A stretch of DNA of 64,000 nt, taken from the NCBI RefSeq assembly GCF_900105385.1, contig NZ_LT629772.1:3906001-3970000 (forward strand), given 5' to 3'. The translations under genes were made by a program, and so were the position numbers. This document shows positions 30,987 through 39,369 of the stretch, in pieces. How positions within the stretch are numbered: the stretch's first letter is position 1; each line of letters opens with the position of its first letter. Source of the stretch: Microlunatus soli. GTDB taxonomy: Bacteria; Actinomycetota; Actinomycetes; Propionibacteriales; Propionibacteriaceae. The notes under the pieces are model-generated. The model was not told the DNA's origin, did no database searches, and saw nothing but the letters and a program-made list of their open reading frames with translations.

Positions 30987-32166
30987 GGCTCGGAATCCGT
31001 GCTGTCATGACGAATCCTCCCTCGGCGTCGGCAGCGGCGGCCAGCTCGCCACCGAGGATCTGCACCCGCTCCCGTAAACCGCGCAGGCCCGCCCCGGTGC
31101 CGGTGGCCGAGTTCGCTCCGGGCGGATCGGCAGCCGGCCCGTTCTGCACCATCAGTTCGAGTTGATCATGGGCGTAGGTCACCGACACCGTGGTTGCTGC
31201 GCCCGGCGCGTGCTTGTGCACATTGGTCAGCCCTTCCTGGACGACCCGGTAGGCGGTCCGCCGGGTGACGGGCTCCACCGGTGCGATGGCACCGTCGATC
31301 TGCAACCGCACCGGCAGTCCGACCGTTCTGGACTCCTCGACCAGTTCGTCCAGCGCATCGGGTAGGCCGGCGTCCGGCTCGGCACTGTGTGCTCGGGGTG
31401 TCGTGCTGTCGGCCGAACGCAGCATGCCGAGCTGGTCGGCAAGATCATCGAGCGCTCGACAGCCGGTCTCGCGCAGCGTCTCCGCGGACCTAATCGTCTG
31501 CTCGTCGGTGGCCGTCATCCGCAACACGCCGGCCTGCAACACCATCAGATTGACCCGATGGGAGACCGAGTCGTGCAGCTCGGCGGCGAGCCGAGCCCGC
31601 TCCTGTGATCGCGCTCGCTCGGCTCGCAACTCCTGCTCCCGTTCCGACAGCGACGCCTGGGACCGCAGATTGGCGATCATCTCGGCCCGGGTGGACAGGT
31701 AGATGCCGGCCAATGCCGGTACCGCAGTGTGCAGCAGGCCGACCGAACCGTGCTCCAAGCTGAACCGCCACGGTCGGGTGGCCAGCACGGTCACCAGTAC
31801 CAGCAGGGTCGGCAGCAGCCAGCGGCGATAGCTGCCGCGGTAGCAGCTCCGATTCCAGTGCCAGTGTGCTGCCACGCTCGAGATCGCCAACGGCGTCCAG
31901 GAATTCAGCAACGCGAAATCGATCAAGGTGTCGTCGACCAGGAGCGGCAGATATCCGACGATCGCCACAGCCGCCAGGATGGTACCGATCAGCAGCGGCG
32001 CCCGCCGGTAGCACCAGACCGCCGGCGAGATGATCAACTGTGCGGCCATGATCACCAGCGCTGTCCACGGGAGCGGCGCGCTGTGCAGCAGCAACGGCGT
32101 CGGCGCGACGACGGCCAACACGACGGCCGTCACCTTGTCCCATCCGTTCCGCTGACCCGAGATCAC
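30976..32166 (-). CDS. Sensor histidine kinase (HisKA_3)
   Basis: About 396 residues include N-terminal membrane helices (VTAVVLAVVAPTPLLL, LVIMAAQLIISPAVW, LIGTILAAVAIVGYL), a coiled linker rich in Arg and Glu, the phospho-acceptor AAELHDSVSHRVNLMV, and a HATPase ending in GAGLRGLRERVQILGGEL. GTG 32166 is preferred because it stands just before the first helix; ATG 32286 would add 40 polar residues, and the frame is open even further upstream. No good ribosome site supports any of these, so the start is uncertain. Confidence 0.85.
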   Translation of the reverse strand: MISGQRNGWDKVTAVVLAVVAPTPLLLHSAPLPWTALVIMAAQLIISPAVWCYRRAPLLIGTILAAVAIVGYLPLLVDDTLIDFALLNSWTPLAISSVAAHWHWNRSCYRGSYRRWLLPTLLVLVTVLATRPWRFSLEHGSVGLLHTAVPALAGIYLSTRAEMIANLRSQASLSEREQELRAERARSQERARLAAELHDSVSHRVNLMVLQAGVLRMTATDEQTIRSAETLRETGCRALDDLADQLGMLRSADSTTPRAHSAEPDAGLPDALDELVEESRTVGLPVRLQIDGAIAPVEPVTRRTAYRVVQEGLTNVHKHAPGAATTVSVTYAHDQLELMVQNGPAADPPGANSATGTGAGLRGLRERVQILGGELAAAADAEGGFVMTARIPSHVG

Positions 32167-32433
32167 CCGGCCGACGTTACCGACCGATGGGGTAGCAGGC
32201 GAGGGGCTGCGAGCTGCTCGCGACGAAAGTCGCATCGTTCTCGACCAAGGGAGCGTCGATCGCCGACGTTCCGGGCTGTCGGTCATCCGGCCGCCGGCGG
32301 TGCAATCGACGGGTCCGCGAAACCCCGACCTGCTGGGAGAGATCGTGCTTCTCAGAACACCACACCGGTCATCGGCCACCCGGCTCCACGCTGGCCCCGC
32401 AGCGCCCGAAGCAACCGCGCCCGGGAGTGCGCG

Positions 32434-33300
32434 ATGAGTGACACAACGATCAACCTGCGACTGGCGATGCTCCGCGGCGGGTTCCGACTGCTCGAACCGA
32501 TCGCCCCCGGCTTCGCGGCACGCCGCGCCGCCAGCCTGTGCGTTCGACTGCCGGGCGGCGCAGGGCGGCGCCGCGACGACCGGCCGGCGCCGGGCAAGCT
32601 CAGCACCTCCTTCCTGGCCGGACGGATGATCCGGGTGGAGAGCTGGGGAAGCGGAGAACCGGTCTATCTGATGCATGGGTGGGGCGGCTGGCGCGGCCAG
32701 CTCGGTGCGTTCATCGAACCGTTGGTCGATGCCGGCTTCCGTGTCGTCGCTTTCGACGCGCCCGGACACGGTGGTTCGGTTCCCGGCACCATCGGGGAAG
32801 GCAACGGGTGCTTCGGCGAGTTCGTCGACACCCTGCGGGCCGTCGTCGATGATCATGGTCGGCCGACCGCTGTCGTCGCGCATTCCTTCGGCTGCGCAGC
32901 GACGGTTGCCGCTCTCGGTGACGGGATGCCGGCCGGCCGGCTGGTGTTGCTGGCGCCGGCGGTCGACCCGATGACCTATGTCGGTGCGGTGGCCAGCGGC
33001 TTCGGCATCGGGCCACGAACCATCCGGCGGACGGTGCAGCGGATCGAGCAACAGGTCGGCAGGGCCCTGACCGACTTCGACCTGCGCACCGTCGATCCAC
33101 GAACGTTGCCCAGGACCTTGATCATCACCGACCGACAGGACCGGGAGATGCCTCATCGGCACGCAATCGATCTTGCTGCCGGATGGTCGTGCTCGGAGTT
33201 GATGATCACCGACGGGCTGGGCCATCAACGCATCCTGCGGGATCCGGATGTGATCGTGCGCACCGTCGACTTCGTGCAGGCCGCGCGGGGTGAGTCATGA
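32434..33300 (+). CDS. Alpha/beta hydrolase
   Basis: This 288-residue hydrolase has the oxyanion region YLMHGWGGWRGQ, FDAPGHGGS, a nucleophile elbow VAHSFGCAA (Ser about 150) and a candidate catalytic His in DGLGHQRIL; the acid is probably Asp in ITDRQDREM. This is the pattern of general esterase or haloperoxidase-like hydrolases; the substrate is unknown. It heads a three-gene coupled operon, overlapping the next gene by four bases (ATGA). The 267 bp upstream separate it from the divergent kinase gene and should hold its promoter. Confidence 0.78.
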   Translation: MSDTTINLRLAMLRGGFRLLEPIAPGFAARRAASLCVRLPGGAGRRRDDRPAPGKLSTSFLAGRMIRVESWGSGEPVYLMHGWGGWRGQLGAFIEPLVDAGFRVVAFDAPGHGGSVPGTIGEGNGCFGEFVDTLRAVVDDHGRPTAVVAHSFGCAATVAALGDGMPAGRLVLLAPAVDPMTYVGAVASGFGIGPRTIRRTVQRIEQQVGRALTDFDLRTVDPRTLPRTLIITDRQDREMPHRHAIDLAAGWSCSELMITDGLGHQRILRDPDVIVRTVDFVQAARGES

Positions 33301-33581
33301 GCGGCCGCGGACCGGCGATCGGGGTCGTGGTCCCGCACGACATGCCGCTGGATCGTGAGTTGTGGCGCTGGACCCCCGACGATGTCACGTTGTTGTTCAC
33401 CCGGACGCCGTATTCGCCGTTGGAAGTGACCGCGGAGTTGGAGGTCGAGTTGGGCAAGCCGGTGATCACGGCCAATCAGGCCACCATGTGGGCCGCGTTG
33501 CGGCTGGTCGGACGGCAAGCCGTCGGACCCGGCCAACGACTGATCGAACAAGCCGAAACCACGTTGCGGAGCGTCGCATGA
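33297..33581 (+). CDS. Internally deleted maleate isomerase/Asp-Glu racemase-like protein
   Basis: The 94 residues contain only the two ends of a normally 230-250-residue protein. Residues 7-42 (IGVVVPHDMPLDRELWRW, LLFTRTPYSP) match the N-terminus of maleate cis-trans isomerase / arylmalonate decarboxylase-type proteins. Residues about 46-72 (ELEVELGKPVITANQATMW) match the conserved C-terminus. The middle, including both catalytic Cys regions, is missing, and the join is in frame. Activity as a racemase is therefore unlikely. Even so the gene keeps ATGA overlaps with both neighbours, so it may be retained for coupling, as a small new protein, or simply be a recent deletion. Confidence 0.7.
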   Translation: MSGRGPAIGVVVPHDMPLDRELWRWTPDDVTLLFTRTPYSPLEVTAELEVELGKPVITANQATMWAALRLVGRQAVGPGQRLIEQAETTLRSVA

Positions 33582-34207
33582 ACACCATCCGAGCCGGTGT
33601 GATCTGCTGGATCGGCACCGCGGTCTTCTTCGTCGGGCAGGCGATCGCACAGGCTTGGGTCCGGGCGCCGTACAGCATGATCGACAACTACGTCAGCGAT
33701 CTCGGCGCGGTCGACTGCGGCTCGGTCTCGGTCGGCATCTACCGCGCCCAGGTCTGCTCGCCACTGCACGGCTTCATGAACGCAGGTTTCGTGCTGACCG
33801 GTGTCGGCATCGTCCTCGGCACGCTGCTGTTGCGCCCACTGTGGCCGACCGGGAGGTGGCGGACCGCCGCAACGGTCCTGCTGGTGTTGGGCGGCGTCGG
33901 GAAGATCATCGCCGGGATGTCACCGGAGGATCTGTGCCCGGTCGCGCACCTCGGCGGCGCCGTCTTCAGCGGACCGGTCGCGACGATCGGAGTGCTGGTG
34001 CTGGCTCGGGCGGTCGGTGCCGAACACCGTGTCCTGGCTCGGATCCTGCTGGGCTGTGGGCTGGTCGGGGTGGCCGGTCTACTCTTGAGTGCGGCAGCGT
34101 CACAAGGCATCGGCCTCGGTGTCGGGATCACCGAGCGGATCGCGGCCTACCCGACCATCATTGCGACAACGCTGGCCGGCGGGTGGCTGTTGATCAAGCT
34201 CGACTGA
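33578..34207 (+). CDS. DUF998 family membrane protein
   Basis: This 209-residue protein has six hydrophobic segments. Features of the family are visible: an early QAWVRAPYSMIDNYVSDLGAVDCG loop, LHGFMNAGFVLTG, and a GMSPED loop followed by VAHLGGAVF with a conserved His. The biochemical role of DUF998 proteins is not established. It is coupled to the upstream fragment by ATGA and its end overlaps the convergent dehydrogenase gene by 14 bp. Confidence 0.75.
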   Translation: MNTIRAGVICWIGTAVFFVGQAIAQAWVRAPYSMIDNYVSDLGAVDCGSVSVGIYRAQVCSPLHGFMNAGFVLTGVGIVLGTLLLRPLWPTGRWRTAATVLLVLGGVGKIIAGMSPEDLCPVAHLGGAVFSGPVATIGVLVLARAVGAEHRVLARILLGCGLVGVAGLLLSAAASQGIGLGVGITERIAAYPTIIATTLAGGWLLIKLD

Positions 34208-35108
34208 GATCGACCAGCCGGGTGAGGTTGCGGGTGGCCATCGCGATCGTCAGCGGCCCGACCCGCGGCACGAAGACACTGGCACGGTCCATGATCGAAT
34301 CGTCGAAATTGGCGTTCTCCGCAACGTTGACACAGATCGCCCCGGCCCTGATCTCCGCGCCCTGGATGCGTTCGAAATCCGCTGACGGAACCGCAGAGAT
34401 AACGGCGTCGGCGGCGCCGAGGGCGGTGCCGCGGTCGACGTCGGAGTCCCGGACGTCGTGCGCCTTGCGACCGATCGCCGGTTCGAACATCACGGTGCCG
34501 TTGATGTCGAGGGAATAGACCAGCGCCCCGTCGTTGGCGAGCATCGCCGACAACGGTCGCCCGACCAGGTCGCTGCGGTTGATCACACAAGCCGTCATCC
34601 CACGCAGCGGTGCGTCACCGCCCGCGTTGCGCATGCCGGCATGCTGCAACAGCTTCAAGATCGCCAACGGGGTGCACGGCAGGATCGCTCGCCGATCACT
34701 GTCGGAGTCGAGGAACCGCTGGTTCTCATACAGCAGTCGACTCCAGAAGGAATGCAGCCCCTCCACATCCTTGCGGGGATCGACCAGTTCGCGAAGCCAG
34801 CGATCGGTGGCCCGGCCGCCGATCGGGTAGTAGAGGAAGATGCCGTCGACCTCGGGGTCGACGTTGGCCTCGGCGATCTCCCGTTCGACGGTGCCGGCGT
34901 CGACCCGTCGGACGTCCATCTCGATGCCGACCAGTTCGCTGCCACGCCGGGCATAGTGGGCGTAGGTCGCGGCCGGTCCCTCGTCCTGGCCGAGCAGTCC
35001 GACGATCCGTAGCCGACGGCCACCCTCAGCGAGTCGGCGGACCTCCCGCCGGACCTCGGCCCGATACTCCTTGGCGACGACCGAGGGGTTGAGCACCGAA
35101 GCGGTCAT
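34194..35108 (-). CDS. NAD-dependent methylenetetrahydrofolate dehydrogenase, MTD1-like (FolD superfamily)
   Basis: These 304 residues resemble yeast MTD1 more than bacterial FolD. Shared blocks: DPRKDVEGLHSFWSRLL, RFLDSDSDRRAILPCTPLAI, ACVINRSDLVGRPLSAMLAN, DGALVYSLDING. In bifunctional FolD the motif YVxxKxK supplies the lysine needed for cyclohydrolase activity. Here the aligned stretch is TYAHYARRGSELVGI, with Ala in the Lys position. The protein should therefore oxidise 5,10-methylene-THF with NAD but not hydrolyse the methenyl product. Start: GGAGGT (35121-35116) lies seven bases before ATG 35108; TTG 35132 is weaker. Confidence 0.8.
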   Translation of the reverse strand: MTASVLNPSVVAKEYRAEVRREVRRLAEGGRRLRIVGLLGQDEGPAATYAHYARRGSELVGIEMDVRRVDAGTVEREIAEANVDPEVDGIFLYYPIGGRATDRWLRELVDPRKDVEGLHSFWSRLLYENQRFLDSDSDRRAILPCTPLAILKLLQHAGMRNAGGDAPLRGMTACVINRSDLVGRPLSAMLANDGALVYSLDINGTVMFEPAIGRKAHDVRDSDVDRGTALGAADAVISAVPSADFERIQGAEIRAGAICVNVAENANFDDSIMDRASVFVPRVGPLTIAMATRNLTRLVDLSRA

Positions 35109-35177
35109 GCGGGCTACCTCCAAGCCTGACAACGAGCGCGGTCCCGACGCCGCGGTGTCGGCGCGGCCGGTGCGATC

Positions 35178-35341
35178 TTAGACGAGTAAGTCCCGGGCAT
35201 CGCACGCTGCGCCACGCTCAGAGCACCGCGGGCTGCGTTGCAGCCACTCGCGGTACGCCCGGTACCCCTTCGCGGCTGCGCCTTGCCCGCGGCACTCTGA
35301 GCGCGGCTCGCTTGCACGATCCCCTGGACTTACTCGTCTAG
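35178..35341. repeat. Palindromic element, copy A (164 bp)
   Basis: The terminal arms TAGACGAGTAAGTCC (35179-35193) and its exact reverse complement (35326-35340) sit inside TTAG and CTAG ends. Inner sequence stays imperfectly self-complementary to an apex at GGTACCCC. On the minus strand its core reads GCAAGGCG, then ACCGGGCGTA, then CAACGC, as in copies B and C. It begins three bases beyond the GNAT stop codon. Confidence 0.85.
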
Positions 35342-35344
35342 CGG

Positions 35345-36370
35345 TCAGCCGAACCGCTTCTGGAATTCGCCCAGCCGTTCGGCGGGGACGAAGCCGAGCT
35401 GTTCGTTGACGGCGTTCATGTGGGTGTTGGAGTCGGCGTTGTAGGTGATGACGGCTGCGGCCGCGCCGCCGGAGGTCTGCAGCTGTCGCAGATTGGCGAC
35501 CTTGACCGCCAGACCGAGTCGATGGCCCCGATCGGCGGATCGGACCAGCGTGCCCCACTGGTAGGCGTTCCCGTCCTGGCCGGAGACCACCAGCTGGGTG
35601 TACGCGGCGACGTTGTCCTCATGATCAACAGCGACCGTCCCGTAGGAGGTCCGCTGCTGATCGGCATGCAACGCTTCCTGCTCGCGGATCGCGGCGACAT
35701 CCGCCGTCGTCGGCTGCAGGTCCAGCTCACCGGTCGGTGCTTCGGTCTCCAGGGACGCGTCCAGCACGGCCCAGCCGGCGACGACTTCGTCCGGCACCGG
35801 ACCCGACCAGCTCCGCAGCCGGTAGCCACCGTGGCGTTCGGCGGCCGCTGCGGCCAATCGATCAAGATCAACTTCGCGGACCGGGAGCGGGAGCTGGCGC
35901 ATCACGTCGCCGATCGCCAGGGCATAGCCGTGCCGGCGGGCGAACTCCCGACCTGGCGCCCCGGCTCCGTCGGGTCCGAGCCGATACGGCCAGCTGGACT
36001 CGGCCACGACGGTGCTCCGGCCGGCGTCGGTGGCCTGTCGTTCGACCTCGGCGAGGACCTGCGAGCCGATGCCCTGTCGGCGGTGTGCAGCGGGCACGTA
36101 GACGCCGAGGCCGGCTCGGTGGGTGTTGTCCTTCAGCGACATCCCGAGCTTGGCCGCGGCGACCACCTCGTCGCCGCGCCGCGCGATGAAGGCTCGACGA
36201 TCGATCCGGTCGGAGACCTGCTGCAGCTCGCTGCGCGATTCCTCCAGGGTCCACAGCGGGGCGTGCGCACCTCGGTCCGCTCGCTCGGCGGCGGCGTAGC
36301 AGTCATACCAGGAGTCGTAGCTCGCCGCATCGAACGGATCGACACGGACGATCTGCAGGTCGCGATGCAT
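35345..36370 (-). CDS. GNAT-family N-acetyltransferase (tandem domains)
   Basis: The 341 residues form two GNAT folds. The first has LGVYVPAAHRRQGIGSQVLAEVE, a good acetyl-CoA loop (RRQGIG, about residue 115). The second (about 190-341) is more divergent: TLVRSADRGHRLGLAVKVANLR has RGHRLG in the pyrophosphate position and NEQLGF near the end. This double arrangement resembles mycothiol-synthase-like acetyltransferases, but mshD identity is not claimed. It lies 19 bp after the acyl-CoA ligase stop on the same strand. Its stop is three bases from palindromic element A, which may end the transcript. Confidence 0.78.
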   Translation of the reverse strand: MHRDLQIVRVDPFDAASYDSWYDCYAAAERADRGAHAPLWTLEESRSELQQVSDRIDRRAFIARRGDEVVAAAKLGMSLKDNTHRAGLGVYVPAAHRRQGIGSQVLAEVERQATDAGRSTVVAESSWPYRLGPDGAGAPGREFARRHGYALAIGDVMRQLPLPVREVDLDRLAAAAAERHGGYRLRSWSGPVPDEVVAGWAVLDASLETEAPTGELDLQPTTADVAAIREQEALHADQQRTSYGTVAVDHEDNVAAYTQLVVSGQDGNAYQWGTLVRSADRGHRLGLAVKVANLRQLQTSGGAAAAVITYNADSNTHMNAVNEQLGFVPAERLGEFQKRFG

Positions 36371-36389
36371 CCGGCCACCGTACCGGCCG

Positions 36390-37943
36390 TCAGTTGATCT
36401 TGATCTCCCGCTTCAAGATCTTGCCGGTGGGGCCCTTCGGGATGGTGCCGAACTTCACGATCCGCGGATACTTGTAGGCCGCGATCCGCTCGGCGGTCCA
36501 GTCCCGCAACTCATCGGCGGAGACCTCGGTGCCCTCCTTGAGGGTGATCAACGCCGCGATCTCCTCCCCATGACTGGCATCGGGAACGCCGACAACGGCA
36601 GCCTCGGCGACCGCCGGGTGGGTGTAGAGGAGTTCCTCGACCTCGCGCGGATACACGTTGTACCCGTTGCGGACGATCATGTCCTTGACCCGGTCGACGA
36701 TGGTGATGTAGCCGTCCTCGTCGAGGGTGCCGAGATCCCCACTGTGGAACCAGCCGCCGCGCAGCGCCTCGGCCGTCGCCGCCGCATTGTTCAGATAGCC
36801 CTTCATGATGTTGTCGCCCCGGATGACGATCTCGCCGATCTCGCCGACCGGGACATCATGATCATCGGGGCCGACGATCTTGGCCTCCACGCCGGGGATC
36901 GGTAGCCCGACCGTGCCCGGCTTGGTCGGTCGATCGGGCCGGTTGAAGGTGGCCACCGGCGATGTCTCGGACAATCCGTACCCCTCCAGCAGCCGCAGGT
37001 CGAAGGCCTCCTCGATGCCGTGCAGCACCTCCACCGGAAGGGAAGCACCGCCGGACACCGCGAGCCGCAGGGTGGAGGTGTCGAAGCGTTCCTTGTCCGC
37101 GAACTGAAGCAGCGCGACGTACATCGTCGGGACACCGTAGAAGATCGTCACCTTTTCGTCCTGGACCACCTGCAAGGCTGCCGCCGGGTCGAATTTGGGC
37201 AGCAGCGCCAGGCAGGAACCGGCGTAGACAGCCGAATTCAGCGTGCAGGTCTGGCCGAAGGAATGGAACAGCGGCAGCCCGCCGAACAGCACGTCGTCCG
37301 GTCCTCCGGAGAACAGTTCGTCCATGCTGGTCCGGACGTTGGTGCCGATGTTGTGGTTGGACAGCTCGGCGCCCTTGGGTCGGCCCGTGGTGCCGGAGGT
37401 GTAGAGGATGACCGCGGTGTCCTGCTCCTCCCGTGCGGTCACCTCGGCCAGCGGCTGCTGCTCGGCCAGCAGTGCGTCGAATTCACCCGGGACGACGGTG
37501 ATCACGTCAGTTCCGGTGTCCTTGGCGGCCAACGCTGCGTCCGGGGCGAACATCGCGAACACCACGGCCACCCGGCAGCCGCTGTCCTGCCAGATGTAGC
37601 TGATCTCACCCGACTTCAGCAGCGGGTTGGTCGGCACCACGACCGCGCCCAACCGCAGGATGCCGTAGTAGACGATCGGGAAGTAGGCGACATTGGGCAT
37701 GATCAGCGAGACATGATCACCGGGGCGGACGCCGTGCTCGGCCAACAGCGCGGCCGCTCTGGCCGAGGCGTCGTTCAGAGCGGCGAAGCTGAGGGTCACC
37801 TCGCCCTGTCGGATCGCCGCAGCATCGGGACGCTCGGTCGCCTGCCGGGTCAACCAGAGCGCCAGGTTGGCCGATTCCTCCCCGGTGCTTGATGCGTCGG
37901 TGCCGGATGGATCGGGGCTGACTGGAGCCGCATCGCCTGTCAT
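36390..37943 (-). CDS. AMP-forming acyl-CoA synthetase (fatty-acid-CoA ligase-like)
   Basis: This 517-residue ANL enzyme activates a carboxylic acid with ATP and transfers it to CoA. Motifs: ILYTSGTTGRPKGAEL (P-loop, about residue 185), GYGLSETSP (about 330), GYITIVDRVKDMIVRNGYNVYPREVEE (hinge and adenylate binding) and GPTGKILKREI with the catalytic Lys near the C-terminus. The set matches long- or medium-chain acyl-CoA ligases. A Ser/Asp-rich first 25 residues precede the fold. The ATG 37943 is divergent from the aminotransferase gene with 157 bp between. Confidence 0.87.
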   Translation of the reverse strand: MTGDAAPVSPDPSGTDASSTGEESANLALWLTRQATERPDAAAIRQGEVTLSFAALNDASARAAALLAEHGVRPGDHVSLIMPNVAYFPIVYYGILRLGAVVVPTNPLLKSGEISYIWQDSGCRVAVVFAMFAPDAALAAKDTGTDVITVVPGEFDALLAEQQPLAEVTAREEQDTAVILYTSGTTGRPKGAELSNHNIGTNVRTSMDELFSGGPDDVLFGGLPLFHSFGQTCTLNSAVYAGSCLALLPKFDPAAALQVVQDEKVTIFYGVPTMYVALLQFADKERFDTSTLRLAVSGGASLPVEVLHGIEEAFDLRLLEGYGLSETSPVATFNRPDRPTKPGTVGLPIPGVEAKIVGPDDHDVPVGEIGEIVIRGDNIMKGYLNNAAATAEALRGGWFHSGDLGTLDEDGYITIVDRVKDMIVRNGYNVYPREVEELLYTHPAVAEAAVVGVPDASHGEEIAALITLKEGTEVSADELRDWTAERIAAYKYPRIVKFGTIPKGPTGKILKREIKIN

Positions 37944-38100
37944 GACGCGACTGTAATGGCCCGCGGGCTCGTTGTCAGCGGAACCGGAACTGTGGTGAGC
38001 CGAACGTCCGGCGGCGATAAACTCGCGCCCGAAACGGACGGGATCGCCCCGATCCGGATCCGCCGATCACCCCTGAACCGGAAAGAGGACTGACGTCACC

Positions 38101-39369
38101 ATGAGCCTGGCCGATCTGTCGGCTGCGGAACTGTCCGCACTGCACGACGACCTGACCGCCCAGTACGCCGACCTGAAGGCCGCCGGGCTCAAGCTCGACC
38201 TGACCCGGGGCAAGCCGTCGGCAGAACAACTCGATCTGTCGGCCGAACTGTTGTCGCTGCCCGGCCCTGATCGGACGACCGACGCCTCCGGCACCGACGT
38301 CCGCAACTACGGCAACCTGCAGGGACTGCGCGAGATCCGAGAGATCTTCGGTGAGCTGCTGGGGATCGGGCCGGACCAGCTGATCGCGGCGGACAACTCG
38401 AGCCTGTCGATCATGCACGACAGTCTGGTCTTCGCCTTGCTGCACGGCCGACCCGGTGGTGATCCCTGGTCCGGTCAGCAGGTGAAGGTGCTGTGCCCGA
38501 CACCCGGCTACGACCGGCACTTCGCGCTGAGCCAGGAGCTCGGGTTCGAATTGGTCCCGGTCGACCTGACCGCCGACGGTCCCGATCTGGAGACGATCAA
38601 GAAGCTGGTCGCCGACGACCCACAGATCAAGGCGATCTGGGTGGTGCCGACCTACGCCAACCCCAACGGCGCGGTGTACAGCGAGGAGATCACCCGCGAG
38701 TTGGTGTCGATGCCGACCGCGGCCGAGGACTTCACGCTGCTCTGGGACAACGCCTACGCCGTCCATCACCTGACCGACAGCGAAATCACCCCGGTCGACG
38801 TGCTCGGGCTGGCCGCGGCCGCCGGCAATGCGGATCGGGTCTTCGTGTACGCGTCCAGCTCCAAGATCAGCTTCGCCGGCGCCGGGGTGTCCTTCTTCGG
38901 GGGATCGCCGTCCGTCGTCGACTGGTATCTGGCGCATCTGGCCAAGCGGACCATCGGACCGGACAAGATCAATCAACTGCGACACGCGCTCTATCTGAAG
39001 AACGCCGACGGCGTTCGCGATCTGATGCGCAAGCACCGGGCGATCATCGGTCCGAAGTTCGAGGCGGTGCAGAGGATTCTCACCGAGCGGCTCGGCGACC
39101 GTGACGTCGCCACCTGGACCGAACCGCAGGGCGGCTACTTCATCAGCCTGGACGTTGCCGAGGGCACGGCGACCGAGGTGGTCCGGCTCGCCAAGGAGGC
39201 CGGCATCGCGCTCACCCCGGCCGGCTCGGCCTACCCGTACGGTCGCGATCCCGGCGACCGGAACATCCGGATCGCGCCCACCTTCCCGCCGCTGCCGCAG
39301 GTCACCGCGGCGATCGACGGGCTGGCCACCTGCGTGCTGCTGGCCGCGGTGGCCAAGCTGCGGCAGTGA
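38101..39369 (+). CDS. Aspartate aminotransferase, Rv3722c-type PLP enzyme
   Basis: This 422-residue class I/II aminotransferase closely resembles M. tuberculosis Rv3722c, an aspartate aminotransferase, in motifs such as LDLTRGKPSAEQLDLS, LCPTPGYDRHFA, LFALLWDNAYAVH-like LLWDNAYAVHHL, ASSSKISFAGAGVSFFGG (PLP lysine) and EPQGGYFISLDV. It would exchange aspartate and 2-oxoglutarate with oxaloacetate and glutamate. ATG 38101 has GAAAGAGGA about 12 bases upstream, and GATAAACT at 38015 could be its -10 element. Its stop overlaps the MFS start. Confidence 0.85.
   Translation: MSLADLSAAELSALHDDLTAQYADLKAAGLKLDLTRGKPSAEQLDLSAELLSLPGPDRTTDASGTDVRNYGNLQGLREIREIFGELLGIGPDQLIAADNSSLSIMHDSLVFALLHGRPGGDPWSGQQVKVLCPTPGYDRHFALSQELGFELVPVDLTADGPDLETIKKLVADDPQIKAIWVVPTYANPNGAVYSEEITRELVSMPTAAEDFTLLWDNAYAVHHLTDSEITPVDVLGLAAAAGNADRVFVYASSSKISFAGAGVSFFGGSPSVVDWYLAHLAKRTIGPDKINQLRHALYLKNADGVRDLMRKHRAIIGPKFEAVQRILTERLGDRDVATWTEPQGGYFISLDVAEGTATEVVRLAKEAGIALTPAGSAYPYGRDPGDRNIRIAPTFPPLPQVTAAIDGLATCVLLAAVAKLRQ

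Noticed and set aside
30976-33228. A histidine kinase of 750 residues starting at 33228
   Set aside because: The upstream 350 codons run antisense through the alpha/beta hydrolase gene and contain no kinase features; a start near 32166 fits the first membrane helix.
35178-35341. Palindromic elements as ordinary rho-independent terminators
   Set aside because: They are far longer than terminators, share a core and fixed ends, and copy B lies before a gene start. A terminator effect is still possible but does not explain the family.
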